Of a stretch of DNA of 64,000 nt, positions 1 to 7,887 are shown one piece after another. Within the stretch, counting starts at the first letter, position 1; each line of letters opens with the position of its first letter. The notes under the pieces are model-generated. The model was not told the DNA's origin. It did not search any database and was given only the letters and a program-made list of their open reading frames with translations. The position numbers and the translations under genes were made by a program. The DNA is from an uncultured Dehalococcoidia bacterium. Lineage in GTDB: Bacteria > Chloroflexota > Dehalococcoidia > Lucifugimonadales > CATOSD01. The stretch is taken from the NCBI GenBank assembly GCA_951812395.1, contig CATOSD010000001.1, positions 1,709,108 to 1,773,107 on the forward strand. Direction: 5' to 3'.

Positions 1-60
1 GAATACGCCGACGCGCTAACCCTGGGTAGCGCCATCGAGGGTCGACAAGATTTCACGTAG
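1..60 (+). CDS. C-terminal tail of an unidentified protein (5' truncated)
   Basis: Frame 1 is open from the window edge to a TAG at 58-60 and encodes 19 residues ending in IEGRQDFT. It lies upstream of recO on the same strand, so it could be the end of a preceding operon gene. It is too short to identify, and an open frame of this length could occur by chance. Confidence 0.3.
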   Translation, partial: EYADALTLGSAIEGRQDFT

Positions 61-140
61 CGCGGCGCACAATGTTTGGGAGAGCCATCGCGTCCGCGCC
101 GGGTTCGACGCAATTCCCCTCTAGCGCCGCTGGGACGCTT

Positions 141-935
141 ATGCCACGCAACAGAACATACAGCACCGAGGCCATCGTGTTGAAGCAGACCTCCTTGGGC
201 GAGGCGGACCGCGTCCTCACGCTGTTCACGCCGCATTTGGGCAAGTTGGGCGCCGTCGCGAAGGGTGTGCGGCGTCCGGCCAGCAGGACGGGCGGTCACC
301 TGGAACTTTTGAATCGGGTCAGTGTATCCCTGGCGCAGGGCAGAACGCTCGACGTGGTTACCGACGCCCAGGCGAGTCAGACCTTCGCCGGTCTGCGGTG
401 TAGTTTACCGTCCATATCGCGGGCTATGTACGCCGCTGAAATGGTGGACCGATTCTGCATCGACCGGTCCCCCAATCTCCAGGTGTACCGGCTGCTACTG
501 CAGGCGCTGACTATTCTAGACGCTGGGCCGGAGGCGCCAGTGTTGCTGCGGCACTTCGAGCTGCTGCTGCTGGAACACTCGGGCTATCGGCCCGAGCTGT
601 TCTGGTGCGTCGAGTGCCGCGCTGAGCTTCAGCCGTTGGACCACGCCTTCAGCAACACGCTGGGCGGCGTGCTCTGTCCCGTTTGCCGGCCGGGCGCCGA
701 CGGCCCGCTTACACAAGTGTCGCTGGGCGGCATGAAGGTGTTGCGATACCTCCAGCGCACGCCGGAGCTAGGGGCGTCCGCCAACCTCAGGGCCCCGGTC
801 CGCGTGGCGGCAGAGTTGGAGCGCATGTGCCACCTGTACGTTCGGCACATTCTCGACCGCGAGCTCAAGACCGCCGCATTCGTCAACACCGTAACCGGCC
901 TTCGCTCGCATCCCGTGAGAGACCGCGGCGCATAA
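141..935 (+). CDS. recO: DNA repair protein RecO
   Basis: RecO promotes RecFOR-dependent loading of RecA onto SSB-coated single-stranded DNA during gap repair. The product is about 264 residues, normal for the family. The N-terminus has the typical YSTEAIVLKQTSLGEADRVL pattern of the OB-fold. The C-terminal half carries a four-cysteine zinc finger (CVEC near residue 155 and CPVC about 25 residues later). I chose the ATG at 141 because it puts the conserved strand close to the N-terminus as in other RecO proteins. An upstream ATG at 72 would add 23 low-complexity residues. No strong ribosome binding site decides between them. The gene is followed by a 190-base gap and a tRNA gene. Confidence 0.9.
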   Translation: MPRNRTYSTEAIVLKQTSLGEADRVLTLFTPHLGKLGAVAKGVRRPASRTGGHLELLNRVSVSLAQGRTLDVVTDAQASQTFAGLRCSLPSISRAMYAAEMVDRFCIDRSPNLQVYRLLLQALTILDAGPEAPVLLRHFELLLLEHSGYRPELFWCVECRAELQPLDHAFSNTLGGVLCPVCRPGADGPLTQVSLGGMKVLRYLQRTPELGASANLRAPVRVAAELERMCHLYVRHILDRELKTAAFVNTVTGLRSHPVRDRGA

Positions 936-1128
936 AGCAGCCGGGCGCACCCTTCCCCATTCTCAGGACCTGGAGAAAAGCGTGAGCATTGAAGGCGCAC
1001 GTCTCATCGAGCCTGAAACCATTTCGCGCGGACAATTCGCGTTGTCGGCTGCGAGCACGGCGTAGTATCATGTTAGACGACCCCCGCGGCCACGGGCGCA
1101 CTGCGCTCACGGGCGCGGTCTTTGTCAA

Positions 1129-1204
1129 GCCCCTGTAGCTCAGGCGGATAGAGCATCGGTTTCCTAAACCGAGTGCCCCGGTTCGAGTCCGGGCAGGGGT
1201 ACCA
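1129..1204 (+). tRNA. tRNA-Arg (anticodon CCT)
   Basis: The cloverleaf can be drawn by hand. The acceptor stem GCCCCTG pairs with CAGGGGT (one G-T pair), the anticodon stem TCGGT/ACCGA holds the loop TTCCTAA, and the T arm is CCCGG-TTCGAGT-CCGGG. The anticodon is CCT, reading AGG arginine codons. The 3' CCA is encoded (1202-1204). The gene lies 19 bases from the 3' end of the convergent oxidoreductase gene. Confidence 0.96.
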
Positions 1205-1223
1205 GCTTGTAGCTGAGGCCTCC

Positions 1224-2213
1224 CTACGTGAGGTGGGGCAAGACCTCCTCGACGCACCTCCTGAACTGCGTCTGCTGGTCCCAGCTTGGGAAGCGCAGCA
1301 GTATGTCCGTGGCGCCCGCGTCGATAAAGCCCTGAAGCTGTTCGACGCATTGCTCGGGAGGACCGCAGGCCACCCAGCCCTCCACGGCCTCCCTGGAGTA
1401 GGTCTGGGGCGCGTAGTAGCCATCCAGGTACTTCTTCGATTCTTCGATTGCGGCGTCCCGGTCCTCGTTGATGTTGAGGTTGTAGTAGAGGGCACAGGGC
1501 AGGTCGTCGAAGCTCCGGTCATAGTCGGCCGCGTACTCCAGTATCCGACCTCGAAGCTCCGCGAAGTCAGCGGGAGGCCAGGCGGTCGTCATCCAGCCGT
1601 CTCCGAGCCTGGCAACCCTTCGTAGGTTGCGCTCCGTTACGCGCGCGTTCCCGGCCCTGAATCTCGGAGTGCCTATCACCCAGATGGGCGGCGGCTCCTG
1701 AACCGGCCTGGGCGCAACGAACGCCTCCTCAAGCTCGTAGAATCTGCCCTTGAACGTGACGCTCTCCTCTGCCCAGAGCCTGCGCAGGATTTCTATACCC
1801 TCTTCAAGCCTTGGGCCCCGCTCCCTGTTCTGAATGCCCATGTTGTTCAGTTCGATTCGGGCGAGATTCTGGGACTCAGGAACGCCCATACAGGCTGCCA
1901 TTATCATGCGGCCGTTGGAGAGCTGGTCCAGGCCGGCCCACTGGTAGGCCAGCACGATCGGGTGCCGGGAGGGGAAACTTGCCATACAGGCGGGCCCGAT
2001 CTTCACCGACTTGGTGCGGGCGGCGATTCCGGCCATCAGGACTATCGACTCCATCCTGGGCTTGGCCATAATCTGGTCGCCGACCCAGACGTGAGCGAAG
2101 GCGCCCGAGGAGTCGGCGGCATCCGCCATTTCGAGGAGTTCGGCTGGAGTCGTCAGGCCCAGCAGCACTCCCCTGTTCGACAGCGTCAGACCAAATCTCG
2201 CTGAGTTTGCCAT
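1224..2213 (-). CDS. Luciferase-like (LLM class) flavin-dependent oxidoreductase
   Basis: The 329-residue product looks like a bacterial luciferase-fold oxidoreductase of the F420/FMN-dependent type. Visible signs are the N-terminal strand FGLTLSNRG, the stretch VKIGPACMASFPSRHPIVLA typical of the barrel, the GWMTTAWPP segment in the second half, and a C-terminal FIDAGATDILLRFPS segment. The ATG at 2213 follows an AGGAGG-type site a few bases upstream. These enzymes use reduced flavin or F420 to oxidise or reduce small organic substrates; the substrate here cannot be told. It appears monocistronic, convergent with the tRNA. Confidence 0.85.
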   Translation of the reverse strand: MANSARFGLTLSNRGVLLGLTTPAELLEMADAADSSGAFAHVWVGDQIMAKPRMESIVLMAGIAARTKSVKIGPACMASFPSRHPIVLAYQWAGLDQLSNGRMIMAACMGVPESQNLARIELNNMGIQNRERGPRLEEGIEILRRLWAEESVTFKGRFYELEEAFVAPRPVQEPPPIWVIGTPRFRAGNARVTERNLRRVARLGDGWMTTAWPPADFAELRGRILEYAADYDRSFDDLPCALYYNLNINEDRDAAIEESKKYLDGYYAPQTYSREAVEGWVACGPPEQCVEQLQGFIDAGATDILLRFPSWDQQTQFRRCVEEVLPHLT

Positions 2214-2448
2214 GTCGTATCCTCCTGGGCCCCGGTTCTGGTTTCTAAACGACTACGCTCTCGCGGATACCCTCGACCACAGCCTCTCGACGGGTTGAGG
2301 CAGCCCTGGACCTAATCGGTTGGCGGCCCTGTGAGACTGGTCGAGGGACGTGCTAGGAGCGGCGCCATGCACCAACTGACCCAGGCAGGGCGAGATCTGC
2401 TGGTGAACCCTTGGCGCACTAAGCCGCAGAGACGCCGTCGCCAGCCGC

Positions 2449-2613
2449 CATATAGCCCATGCTACAGTTGGCACTCGAGTCAGTCAATCAAGTCGTCAAG
2501 TGGAGATCTTCGGCGCCTTCGGGTACGATTTCGTGATGATCGACTGTGAACATGGCTCCGCCAACCTGGACTAGGTCGAACACACTGATGCCGCGCTCGG
2601 CGTCTATGCTTGA
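2449..2613 (+). pseudogene. Remnant of an HpcH/HpaI aldolase/citrate lyase family gene
   Basis: In one frame the DNA encodes HATVGTRVSQSSRQVEIFGA followed by FGYDFVMIDCEHGSANLD, then TAG, VEHTDAALGVYA and TGA. The IDCEHG motif with the preceding GTRVS strand is the hallmark N-terminal part of HpcH/HpaI-type aldolases (2-keto-3-deoxy sugar acid aldolases). Only about 55 residues are recognisable, with a TAG at 2572-2574, no start codon and no barrel remainder. I see nothing convincing in the rest of the 2214-2938 gap. Confidence 0.7.
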
Positions 2614-2938
2614 CATTGATGTAACAGATGCATCAAATCTGAGCCTGGGACTTGGTGGAGGCCTTTGGTGTCAAATTCCAATACCCAGATTCCACGCCTG
2701 GCAAAGCGGATTCGAGCCTGCCCTTTGTGTCTCCCGGCCTGCGACGCGTAGATCTAGATTGCAGTCTCCAGCCGGAAAGTCCGCGATTCAGTACATGTAG
2801 GGGTACTTCCGAAGGCTCGAGCCAAGGATCGAAATGCTGCCGGTGTCGAACGGGCCGGAACTCTTGCTGAGTGTCGCCTTCTACCAGCAACGATAGAAGG
2901 CTGTACCCGCACCGGCACCCATGAACTGGAAGTGGATC

Positions 2939-4327
2939 CTACGCGTAGCTCGCTTGAGATTGCGTTTTCTGGCGGTTGATTTTCCAGGGCCTGCGTTTGA
3001 ACCGGAGGCCCAGGCCCCGCTCGATCTCTCGCCACTTGCGTTCTTCATCCGGAGTGATAAGCGTCACCGCCTCCCCAGATCGGCCCATTCGGCCAGTTCG
3101 GCCAACCCGGTGTGTGAAGAGCAACTCTGTATCCGGCAAGTCAAAGTTGATGACCCGCCCAATGTCCTCGACGTCGAGGCCTCTGGCCGCGACATTGGTT
3201 GCAACCAGGATTGGGGCGTCGCCGGAACGGAAGGCCTTCATAACACGCTCGCGGGCGTTCTGACTGAGGTTGCCTTGGAGCGCTCCAACCGGATACCCCA
3301 TGCCGTCGAGTTGCTTTGCCAGCTTCTTGACGCCGTGCTTCGTCTTGGCGAAGACAATAGCCCGTGCGCCGCACCGGTCGTTCAGCAGATCCCGGAGGAC
3401 CTCGATCTTATCGCTCTTCTGGACGGTGTACACGAGGTGTTCCACCGTAGGCAGGGTTTGCAGGTCTGGGTCCACTTCTACCGTTACCGGCTCTTTGAGA
3501 TGTTTCGCCGCGGTGTTGGCAACCCAGTTGGGCATAGTGGCGGACATGAGCGCCGTCTGGCGCTCCGAGGGAGTCTCGCCAAGGATCGCCTCGACATCGT
3601 GGGCGAAGCCCCTGTCCAGCATCTCGTCCGCTTCATCCAGGACCATGAATCGCACCGAACGCAGGTCTAGAGTGCCCTGGCGCACGTGGTCCAGGGTCCT
3701 GCCAGGCGTGCCAATCACGATCTGGGCGCCGCTCCTCAACGCCGCATACTCCGGTTTCAGCGACCGTCCGCCATAAAGTAGCATCACCCGGAGGCGCCGT
3801 GACGATGCCAGGGCCTCTGTGACTTCGGCCACCTGGATAGCCAATTCCCGCGTGGGCACCAGCACGAGCGCCTGAACCCGCCTCACCGACGAGTCGCACT
3901 TCTCCACCATGGGGACGGCGAACGAGAGCGTCTTGCCGGACCCTGTGCGCGCCTGACCAATCAGGTCACGGCCCCGCAGCAGGTGCGGAATCGTCTTCTC
4001 CTGAATGGGTGTTGGTGTGGTTATGTCCATTCGCGCAATCGCCTGCCTGGTAGTCGCCTTCAGGGCTATTCCGGGGAAAACGGAATCCGAGGCGTTGGCG
4101 GTATCATCGCGAGACTCATCGTCCGTCACCGGCTCGTTCACGAACGATCTGGCCGCGGCTGGCTGGGAGATACGTCGGGCTCGATGGCACGGGACGCAGT
4201 ACACCGGCCTGTCCGGGCTTGGCAGGAAGGGTACGGACGTGGACGCTTTGCAGGCGGTGCAGATTGCGGGGTGGCGCTTCTTACGGTTGGATTCAAGAGT
4301 GCGGATTGTCGTGGGTGTGGATGGCAT
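2939..4327 (-). CDS. DEAD-box RNA helicase with N-terminal zinc ribbon
   Basis: The 462-residue product has the full helicase core: Q motif TPTPIQEKTIP near residue 105, Walker A ARTGSGKT near 126, PTRELA near 158, DEAD near 231, SAT near 262 and HRVGRTGRMG near 410. It should unwind structured RNA, for example in ribosome assembly or cold adaptation. Upstream of the core sits a small CxxC...CxxC ribbon (C23, C26, C44, C47) in the pattern VPFLPSPDRPVYC, which may bind nucleic acid. The ATG at 4327 includes this ribbon. The frame stays open further upstream to 4552 but that part is low complexity and unconvincing. The basic C-terminal tail is short. Confidence 0.9.
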   Translation of the reverse strand: MPSTPTTIRTLESNRKKRHPAICTACKASTSVPFLPSPDRPVYCVPCHRARRISQPAAARSFVNEPVTDDESRDDTANASDSVFPGIALKATTRQAIARMDITTPTPIQEKTIPHLLRGRDLIGQARTGSGKTLSFAVPMVEKCDSSVRRVQALVLVPTRELAIQVAEVTEALASSRRLRVMLLYGGRSLKPEYAALRSGAQIVIGTPGRTLDHVRQGTLDLRSVRFMVLDEADEMLDRGFAHDVEAILGETPSERQTALMSATMPNWVANTAAKHLKEPVTVEVDPDLQTLPTVEHLVYTVQKSDKIEVLRDLLNDRCGARAIVFAKTKHGVKKLAKQLDGMGYPVGALQGNLSQNARERVMKAFRSGDAPILVATNVAARGLDVEDIGRVINFDLPDTELLFTHRVGRTGRMGRSGEAVTLITPDEERKWREIERGLGLRFKRRPWKINRQKTQSQASYA

Positions 4328-4456
4328 ACGGATATGAAGTACCTCTTTCTGGTGGGTCGCGATGAGCCGGCGTGAGTCGGGGAAGACAGGACAGTGGGAA
4401 GGAGGGTAGTCGACTTCTGTACTGAGTCGGGGTACGCCGGTAACTGATGTTTGTCT

Positions 4457-4465
4457 ATTGTAACA
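4457..4465 (-). promoter_or_regulatory. Possible extended -10 promoter for the DEAD-box helicase gene
   Basis: On the minus strand TGTTACAAT gives an extended -10 (TGn plus TACAAT, five of six to consensus), about 130 bases upstream of the chosen start. No good -35 is visible. Confidence 0.35.
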
Positions 4466-5595
4466 GAAACTCTGTGAACGTATCCCAGTCCGCCCGCGCC
4501 TCGAGGCCGTTTCAGATTGCCCGGCGCTCTCAACACCGACACTCCCGGACAAGCGGGAAGCAAAAGATCTGTTAGTTTCTGTGACATGCTGTGCGCCTCG
4601 TAGCTGAGAGTGTCGCCGGTCCTTCGCGAATCTGTAATGCCCGGCGCGGGATATCTGGGCACATGTGTCGCGCCGCGTGGCAGAGTAGGACAGAGGCGCG
4701 GAGCAGGGTCAACCAGCCGTTCCGTCGCTGCCACAGGGCGTTCACAAAGGATGCCCGTACGGATGCCTGAGGCATGAATCCCTATTGGGGGTAGGGATTC
4801 CGGGCCGCGGGGTCTGTCCCTCGCCTGGGCGAGGGTAGCACGAATGTCCGTATGGTTCAAGAGCCCTGGCGAAATCGCCGGATCAGGGCGAATTCGTGGG
4901 GAGAAATGGCGCAGACGTGGGCCAGTGGTTGGGCGCCTGTAGGACGTTTGGGTGGCAGGGCCAGAGCACGGGTGGCGCAGGAGGGTGACAGTTTTTCCGG
5001 GGTGCTGGGGAGCGAAAGGGTCGGGTTTGGGCGAGGGGGGTGGGGCCGGGGCGTGCGTTGGGGAGTCAGCTGGGGGACATTTGCTCAACAACGTCAAGGC
5101 GATGGCCGCTGGTTCAAAGTTGGGCGTTGGCGGCAGGTTTTTCGCGAGGGAGATGGTTTTGGGCGCACCTAATGATTTGAAACAGGCTGCCCGCGCGTCC
5201 GTACATCGTCTGCGGTCCGGGAGGCGCTGGCCGAAGGCCAGCGCCTCCGCGAGAGTGCCTCCGCTCGACAAACCCACGTGCCGTTCGTCGCCCCGCTGCG
5301 GATAACAGGTCCGTCGGCCCCGACGAGATCAAACCCACGAACACTCCGAAGAGGAACAAGAGGATCCACTGCCGCGACCGGCATCAACAGCAGTTGGATG
5401 TCACGCGCACATTTGCTGAGAAAGAGGCTCATCGCTTCGTGAACGGAGCTTTCTGCTTTACGATTCAAATGTCAATCTGGCGATCGGTCGCAGGTGTTCG
5501 TGCAATGTTTCTTGGCCGCAGACAACCGGAGGACTCCACAGTTGAACCTCATGGACAGCCGGCTGAGCGATGACTAGAATGTTGCAGGTCAAACT
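4466..5595. other. Gene-poor divergent intergenic region with three perfect or near-perfect hairpins
   Basis: This stretch between the divergent helicase and epimerase genes has open frames on both strands, but none with family signatures, ribosome binding sites or sensible composition. Hairpins stand out. 4776-4800 is a 9-bp perfect stem with a 7-base loop (GAATCCCTA/TAGGGATTC). 4818-4835 is an 18-base perfect palindrome. 5220-5248 is a 13-bp perfect stem with a GAA loop. None is followed by a T run, so they are not classical intrinsic terminators. An unrecognised structured RNA is possible. Confidence 0.4.
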
Positions 5596-6543
5596 ATGAG
5601 ATATTGCGGCGACATAGGCGTCCTGATCACCGGCGCGGCAGGATTCGGCGGCTCCACTCTGACGAGGGAATTGCTGGCCCAGGGCTATCGTGTGACCGGA
5701 CTGGACATTGTGCCGCCCGGCCACGCCTTCCTGCTTCGCCGGGAGTTGTCAAATCCCAACTTCCGTTATCTCTGGAAAAGCGTCCAGGATATCCAGCCCG
5801 GCGACGTTGACGGCCATTCGGTGGTGGTGCACCTGGCGGCGCAGTCCGATGCGCCGCTCGCCTTCGACTCGCCGCGGTACACGGTTATGCAGAACATCGA
5901 GGGCGCCGTCGCGCTGTTGGAGGCGGTACGCCAGGCGGGTTGGGTCAGTAAGCTGATGTTCGCGGCGTCCGGCAACCAGATTGGGCGAGCGAGATACCTG
6001 CCGATAGACGAGGACCATCCGCTGACGCCGCACAACCCTTACGGATTTTCCAAGGCGGCGGCCGAGATGGCTCTCGGCGCCTGGCGGCTGGCCTACGGGA
6101 TCCCCTCAATCGTTCTGGGCACCGGCGTAGTAATCGGCCCCAACATGCGCAGGGAGGTCTTCATTTTCAAGTGGTTGTGGGACGCCTTACACGGCAACCC
6201 AATTGTCGTGGAGGGCGGAAGCCAGACCCGCGACCTGGCGTACATCGACGACGTGGTCAGGGGCTGGATACTCGCCCTCCAGGCGCCTGCTGAGGAGGTC
6301 GTTGGGCAGAAGTTCTTCGTAGGCTCCGGCACAGAACACTCGATAGATTTCCTCGCAAGAGCTTGCCGGGACGCCATCGGGAACGAAGTGCCTATCGAGT
6401 ACGCCGGATTTCGCCCCGGTGAGGAGGGCCATCGAGAGGCGTTCAGCGTGGAGAAGGCCCGAAGAGTCCTCGGCTTCACACCTGAACACTCACCCGGAGA
6501 AGCGATCGCGCTCACCGCCGAGTGGGTGCGAACCCTGCTCTAG
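5596..6543 (+). CDS. NAD-dependent epimerase/dehydratase (extended SDR)
   Basis: The 315-residue product is an extended short-chain dehydrogenase/reductase. It has the GxxGxxG nucleotide-binding loop (TGAAGFGG, residues 12-19), an acidic residue after strand 2 (GLDIVPP), the VVHLAAQ strand near residue 77, and the catalytic YGFSK (Y149, K153). Such enzymes epimerise, dehydrate or reduce nucleotide sugars or related substrates; the substrate is unknown. Its last 54 bases overlap the 3' end of the convergent phosphatase gene. Confidence 0.85.
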   Translation: MRYCGDIGVLITGAAGFGGSTLTRELLAQGYRVTGLDIVPPGHAFLLRRELSNPNFRYLWKSVQDIQPGDVDGHSVVVHLAAQSDAPLAFDSPRYTVMQNIEGAVALLEAVRQAGWVSKLMFAASGNQIGRARYLPIDEDHPLTPHNPYGFSKAAAEMALGAWRLAYGIPSIVLGTGVVIGPNMRREVFIFKWLWDALHGNPIVVEGGSQTRDLAYIDDVVRGWILALQAPAEEVVGQKFFVGSGTEHSIDFLARACRDAIGNEVPIEYAGFRPGEEGHREAFSVEKARRVLGFTPEHSPGEAIALTAEWVRTLL

Positions 6544-7182
6544 TCCCCTCCAGGCAAAGTGGAGCCTCTCGCCGTGCCGCCACATCAGCAGCCCATCCAG
6601 GTAACCGGGCCACCCTATGTCATCTACCTGCATCCTGTACAGGTGGGCGACCAGCACCGCCAGAATGGAGTCGTGGGTCACGTAGACGTTCAGGCTGCCG
6701 CCGTGGCGAAGGTGACTGGACGTCAACTCCAGTAGCAAGTCGACGCCCTCGGCGGTCGGCCTCATTCCGGAGGGAGGACTAGCATCGCATAGCTGGCGCC
6801 TGACTATCTCCAATATTCCGACGTCGAGAAACAGCGCGCCGGCGACCCTCGAATCCACCACGAACGGCCCGGGGTCGCCGAGCCGCCAGTCGAGCGCCAC
6901 TTCTTCGGGTAGTCCGGCGCCGCGAAGCATTGCCTCCGCCGTCGACACGCACCTCGGCAGCGGGCTGGCGGCAAGTTCCATTTCCGGCCGGATGTCGGAC
7001 AGCACCGCGCCCAGCCTCTCCGCCGACTCGACTCCGCGCGCGGTCAGCGGCACGTCGGCGCCGAACGTCCCCGGCGGGATGTCCTCCCGCTCTGCGTGGC
7101 GCAGAACCAGGGAAACGTCCGAGCGGGACGGTAGGGCCCGCAGCCGCCGCTCGAGCCACCTCTGGCGGCAAGGTTCGCTCAC
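6490..7182 (-). CDS. Histidine phosphatase family protein
   Basis: The 230-residue product has the phosphoglycerate-mutase-like catalytic motif LVLRHAERE (RHxE, where RHG is more usual) near residue 27, an arginine-bearing ASPLPRCVSTAEAM segment, and a second histidine in YVTHDSILAVL. The fold removes or transfers phosphate through a phosphohistidine. The start is a GTG at 7182 without a clear ribosome binding site, so the N-terminus is uncertain. The 3' end overlaps the convergent epimerase gene by 54 bases. Confidence 0.8.
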   Translation of the reverse strand: MSEPCRQRWLERRLRALPSRSDVSLVLRHAEREDIPPGTFGADVPLTARGVESAERLGAVLSDIRPEMELAASPLPRCVSTAEAMLRGAGLPEEVALDWRLGDPGPFVVDSRVAGALFLDVGILEIVRRQLCDASPPSGMRPTAEGVDLLLELTSSHLRHGGSLNVYVTHDSILAVLVAHLYRMQVDDIGWPGYLDGLLMWRHGERLHFAWRGLEQGSHPLGGERDRFSG

Positions 7183-7333
7183 TACCCGCTACCGCGCATG
7201 ACGCAGCTCACGGAAGCCGTCCCTGCGACGCCGAGCAGCTCGGACTCGGACTGGGCTGGCAACGCCCGGAACCGCCGCTCTGTACGTTTCTCACTCTGGA
7301 ACATGGGGCACCAAGAACACATTCAGGTCTAAG

Positions 7334-7360
7334 TTCTGCTTAATGTTGGTGGGATACCAA
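7334..7360 (+). repeat. Inverted copy of the 3' end of the small gene at 7596-7754
   Basis: This 27-base segment matches the reverse complement of 7602-7628 at 23 of 27 positions and reads, in the same codon phase, FCLMLVGYQ against FRLVLVGYQ. The two copies flank the small Gly/Lys-rich gene in inverted orientation, about 240 bases apart. Confidence 0.6.
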
Positions 7361-7397
7361 TTGCATCTAGCGGTTTCTTCGCCAGACGCAGACCACG

Positions 7398-7559
7398 TTA
7401 CTTCTTTACGTTGCCTCGATCAGGTCCCGACGGTTTACCAGTCGTGCTGGGATAGTTGGGGTTGTTGTTGCCGCCGCCACCCTTGCCGCCGCTACCCTTA
7501 CCACCTCCGCTCTTGCCGCCGCCTTTCCTTGCCTCGATGTACGTATGACCAATCTCCAT
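7398..7559 (-). CDS. Small Gly/Lys/Asn-rich basic protein (53 aa), unknown function
   Basis: ATG at 7559 is preceded by a near-perfect ribosome binding site (AAGGAGG, 6 bases upstream) and the frame runs 53 codons to TAA. The product begins MEIGHTYIEARK, continues with a run of GGGK/SGGGK/GSGGK units and NNN, and ends in a Pro/Gly/Lys-rich tail. It is strongly basic with no cysteine and no membrane segment. It sits 36 bases downstream of another small gene on the same strand, and both follow a radical SAM/methyltransferase block. It could be a precursor peptide, a nucleic-acid-binding tail-like protein or a small structural protein; nothing identifies it. Confidence 0.6.
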   Translation of the reverse strand: MEIGHTYIEARKGGGKSGGGKGSGGKGGGGNNNPNYPSTTGKPSGPDRGNVKK

Positions 7560-7595
7560 CTGTTGCCTCCTTATGGCCGCAGTTCTGGCGTGTGC

Positions 7596-7754
7596 TTAGG
7601 TCTGGTATCCCACCAAGACTAAGCGGAACTCGTTCAGATACCTGCCGCCATAGGTGGCAAAACAAAACCCGCAACTCGTGCGGTAGGCTGGCAGCAAGTC
7701 CGAGCGACTCTTCAAGCCTTCCGAGTTACGGGACGGAGGGGCAATATGTATCAT
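7596..7754 (-). CDS. Small CxxC protein (52 aa), unknown function
   Basis: ATG at 7754 has an excellent ribosome binding site (GGAGGTGA, 3-4 bases upstream), and the frame runs 52 codons to TAA. The product starts MIHIAPPSRN, carries SCGFCFATYGG (C28, C31) and ends NEFRLVLVGYQT. The last nine codons before the final threonine are duplicated in inverted orientation at 7334-7360. It lies 133 bases downstream of the methyltransferase fusion gene on the same strand and directly upstream of the Gly/Lys-rich small gene. It may be a real small protein or the C-terminal fragment of a larger decayed gene. Confidence 0.5.
   Translation of the reverse strand: MIHIAPPSRNSEGLKSRSDLLPAYRTSCGFCFATYGGRYLNEFRLVLVGYQT
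7602..7628 (-). repeat. Partner of the inverted 27-base repeat, inside the small CxxC gene
   Basis: This copy encodes FRLVLVGYQ at the end of the small CxxC protein. It overlaps an imperfect palindrome (CTTAG...CTAAG, 7595-7623) that can form a hairpin. Confidence 0.6.
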
Positions 7755-7830
7755 GGTTCACCTCCGACCCGTTTGGTCTTGGCTGCCAGTCTCGGTGAAA
7801 AGACCTTAAGGCAACCATAGGTCGACAATG

Positions 7831-7859
7831 AGAATACTACGTGCTTTCTGAAAATGCAA
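7831..7859 (-). promoter_or_regulatory. Weak candidate promoter for the two small genes
   Basis: On the minus strand TATTCT (four of six to the -10 consensus) lies 17 bases downstream of TTGCAT (three of six). If real, the small genes could be transcribed separately from the upstream methyltransferase gene. Confidence 0.25.
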
Positions 7860-7887
7860 ACGGCCTACAAGATAGCATAGCCGCCGC

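Noticed and set aside
2449-2613. Stop codons in the HpcH/HpaI remnant as further recoding
   Set aside because: One of the stops is TAG, most of the gene is missing and there is no start, so decay explains it better than recoding.
2700-2750. Minus-strand tRNA-like GGATTCGAGCC segment
   Set aside because: No matching T-arm, acceptor or anticodon stem can be drawn around it.
4138-5277. 379-codon minus-strand frame in the gene-poor region
   Set aside because: Pro/Arg/Thr-rich, no ribosome binding site or family similarity, and it overlaps the zinc-ribbon start of the helicase.
7343-7798. 151-codon plus-strand frame across the small genes
   Set aside because: It is antisense to the two small frames, which have strong ribosome binding sites, and has no site of its own; only its first nine codons are of interest as the inverted repeat.
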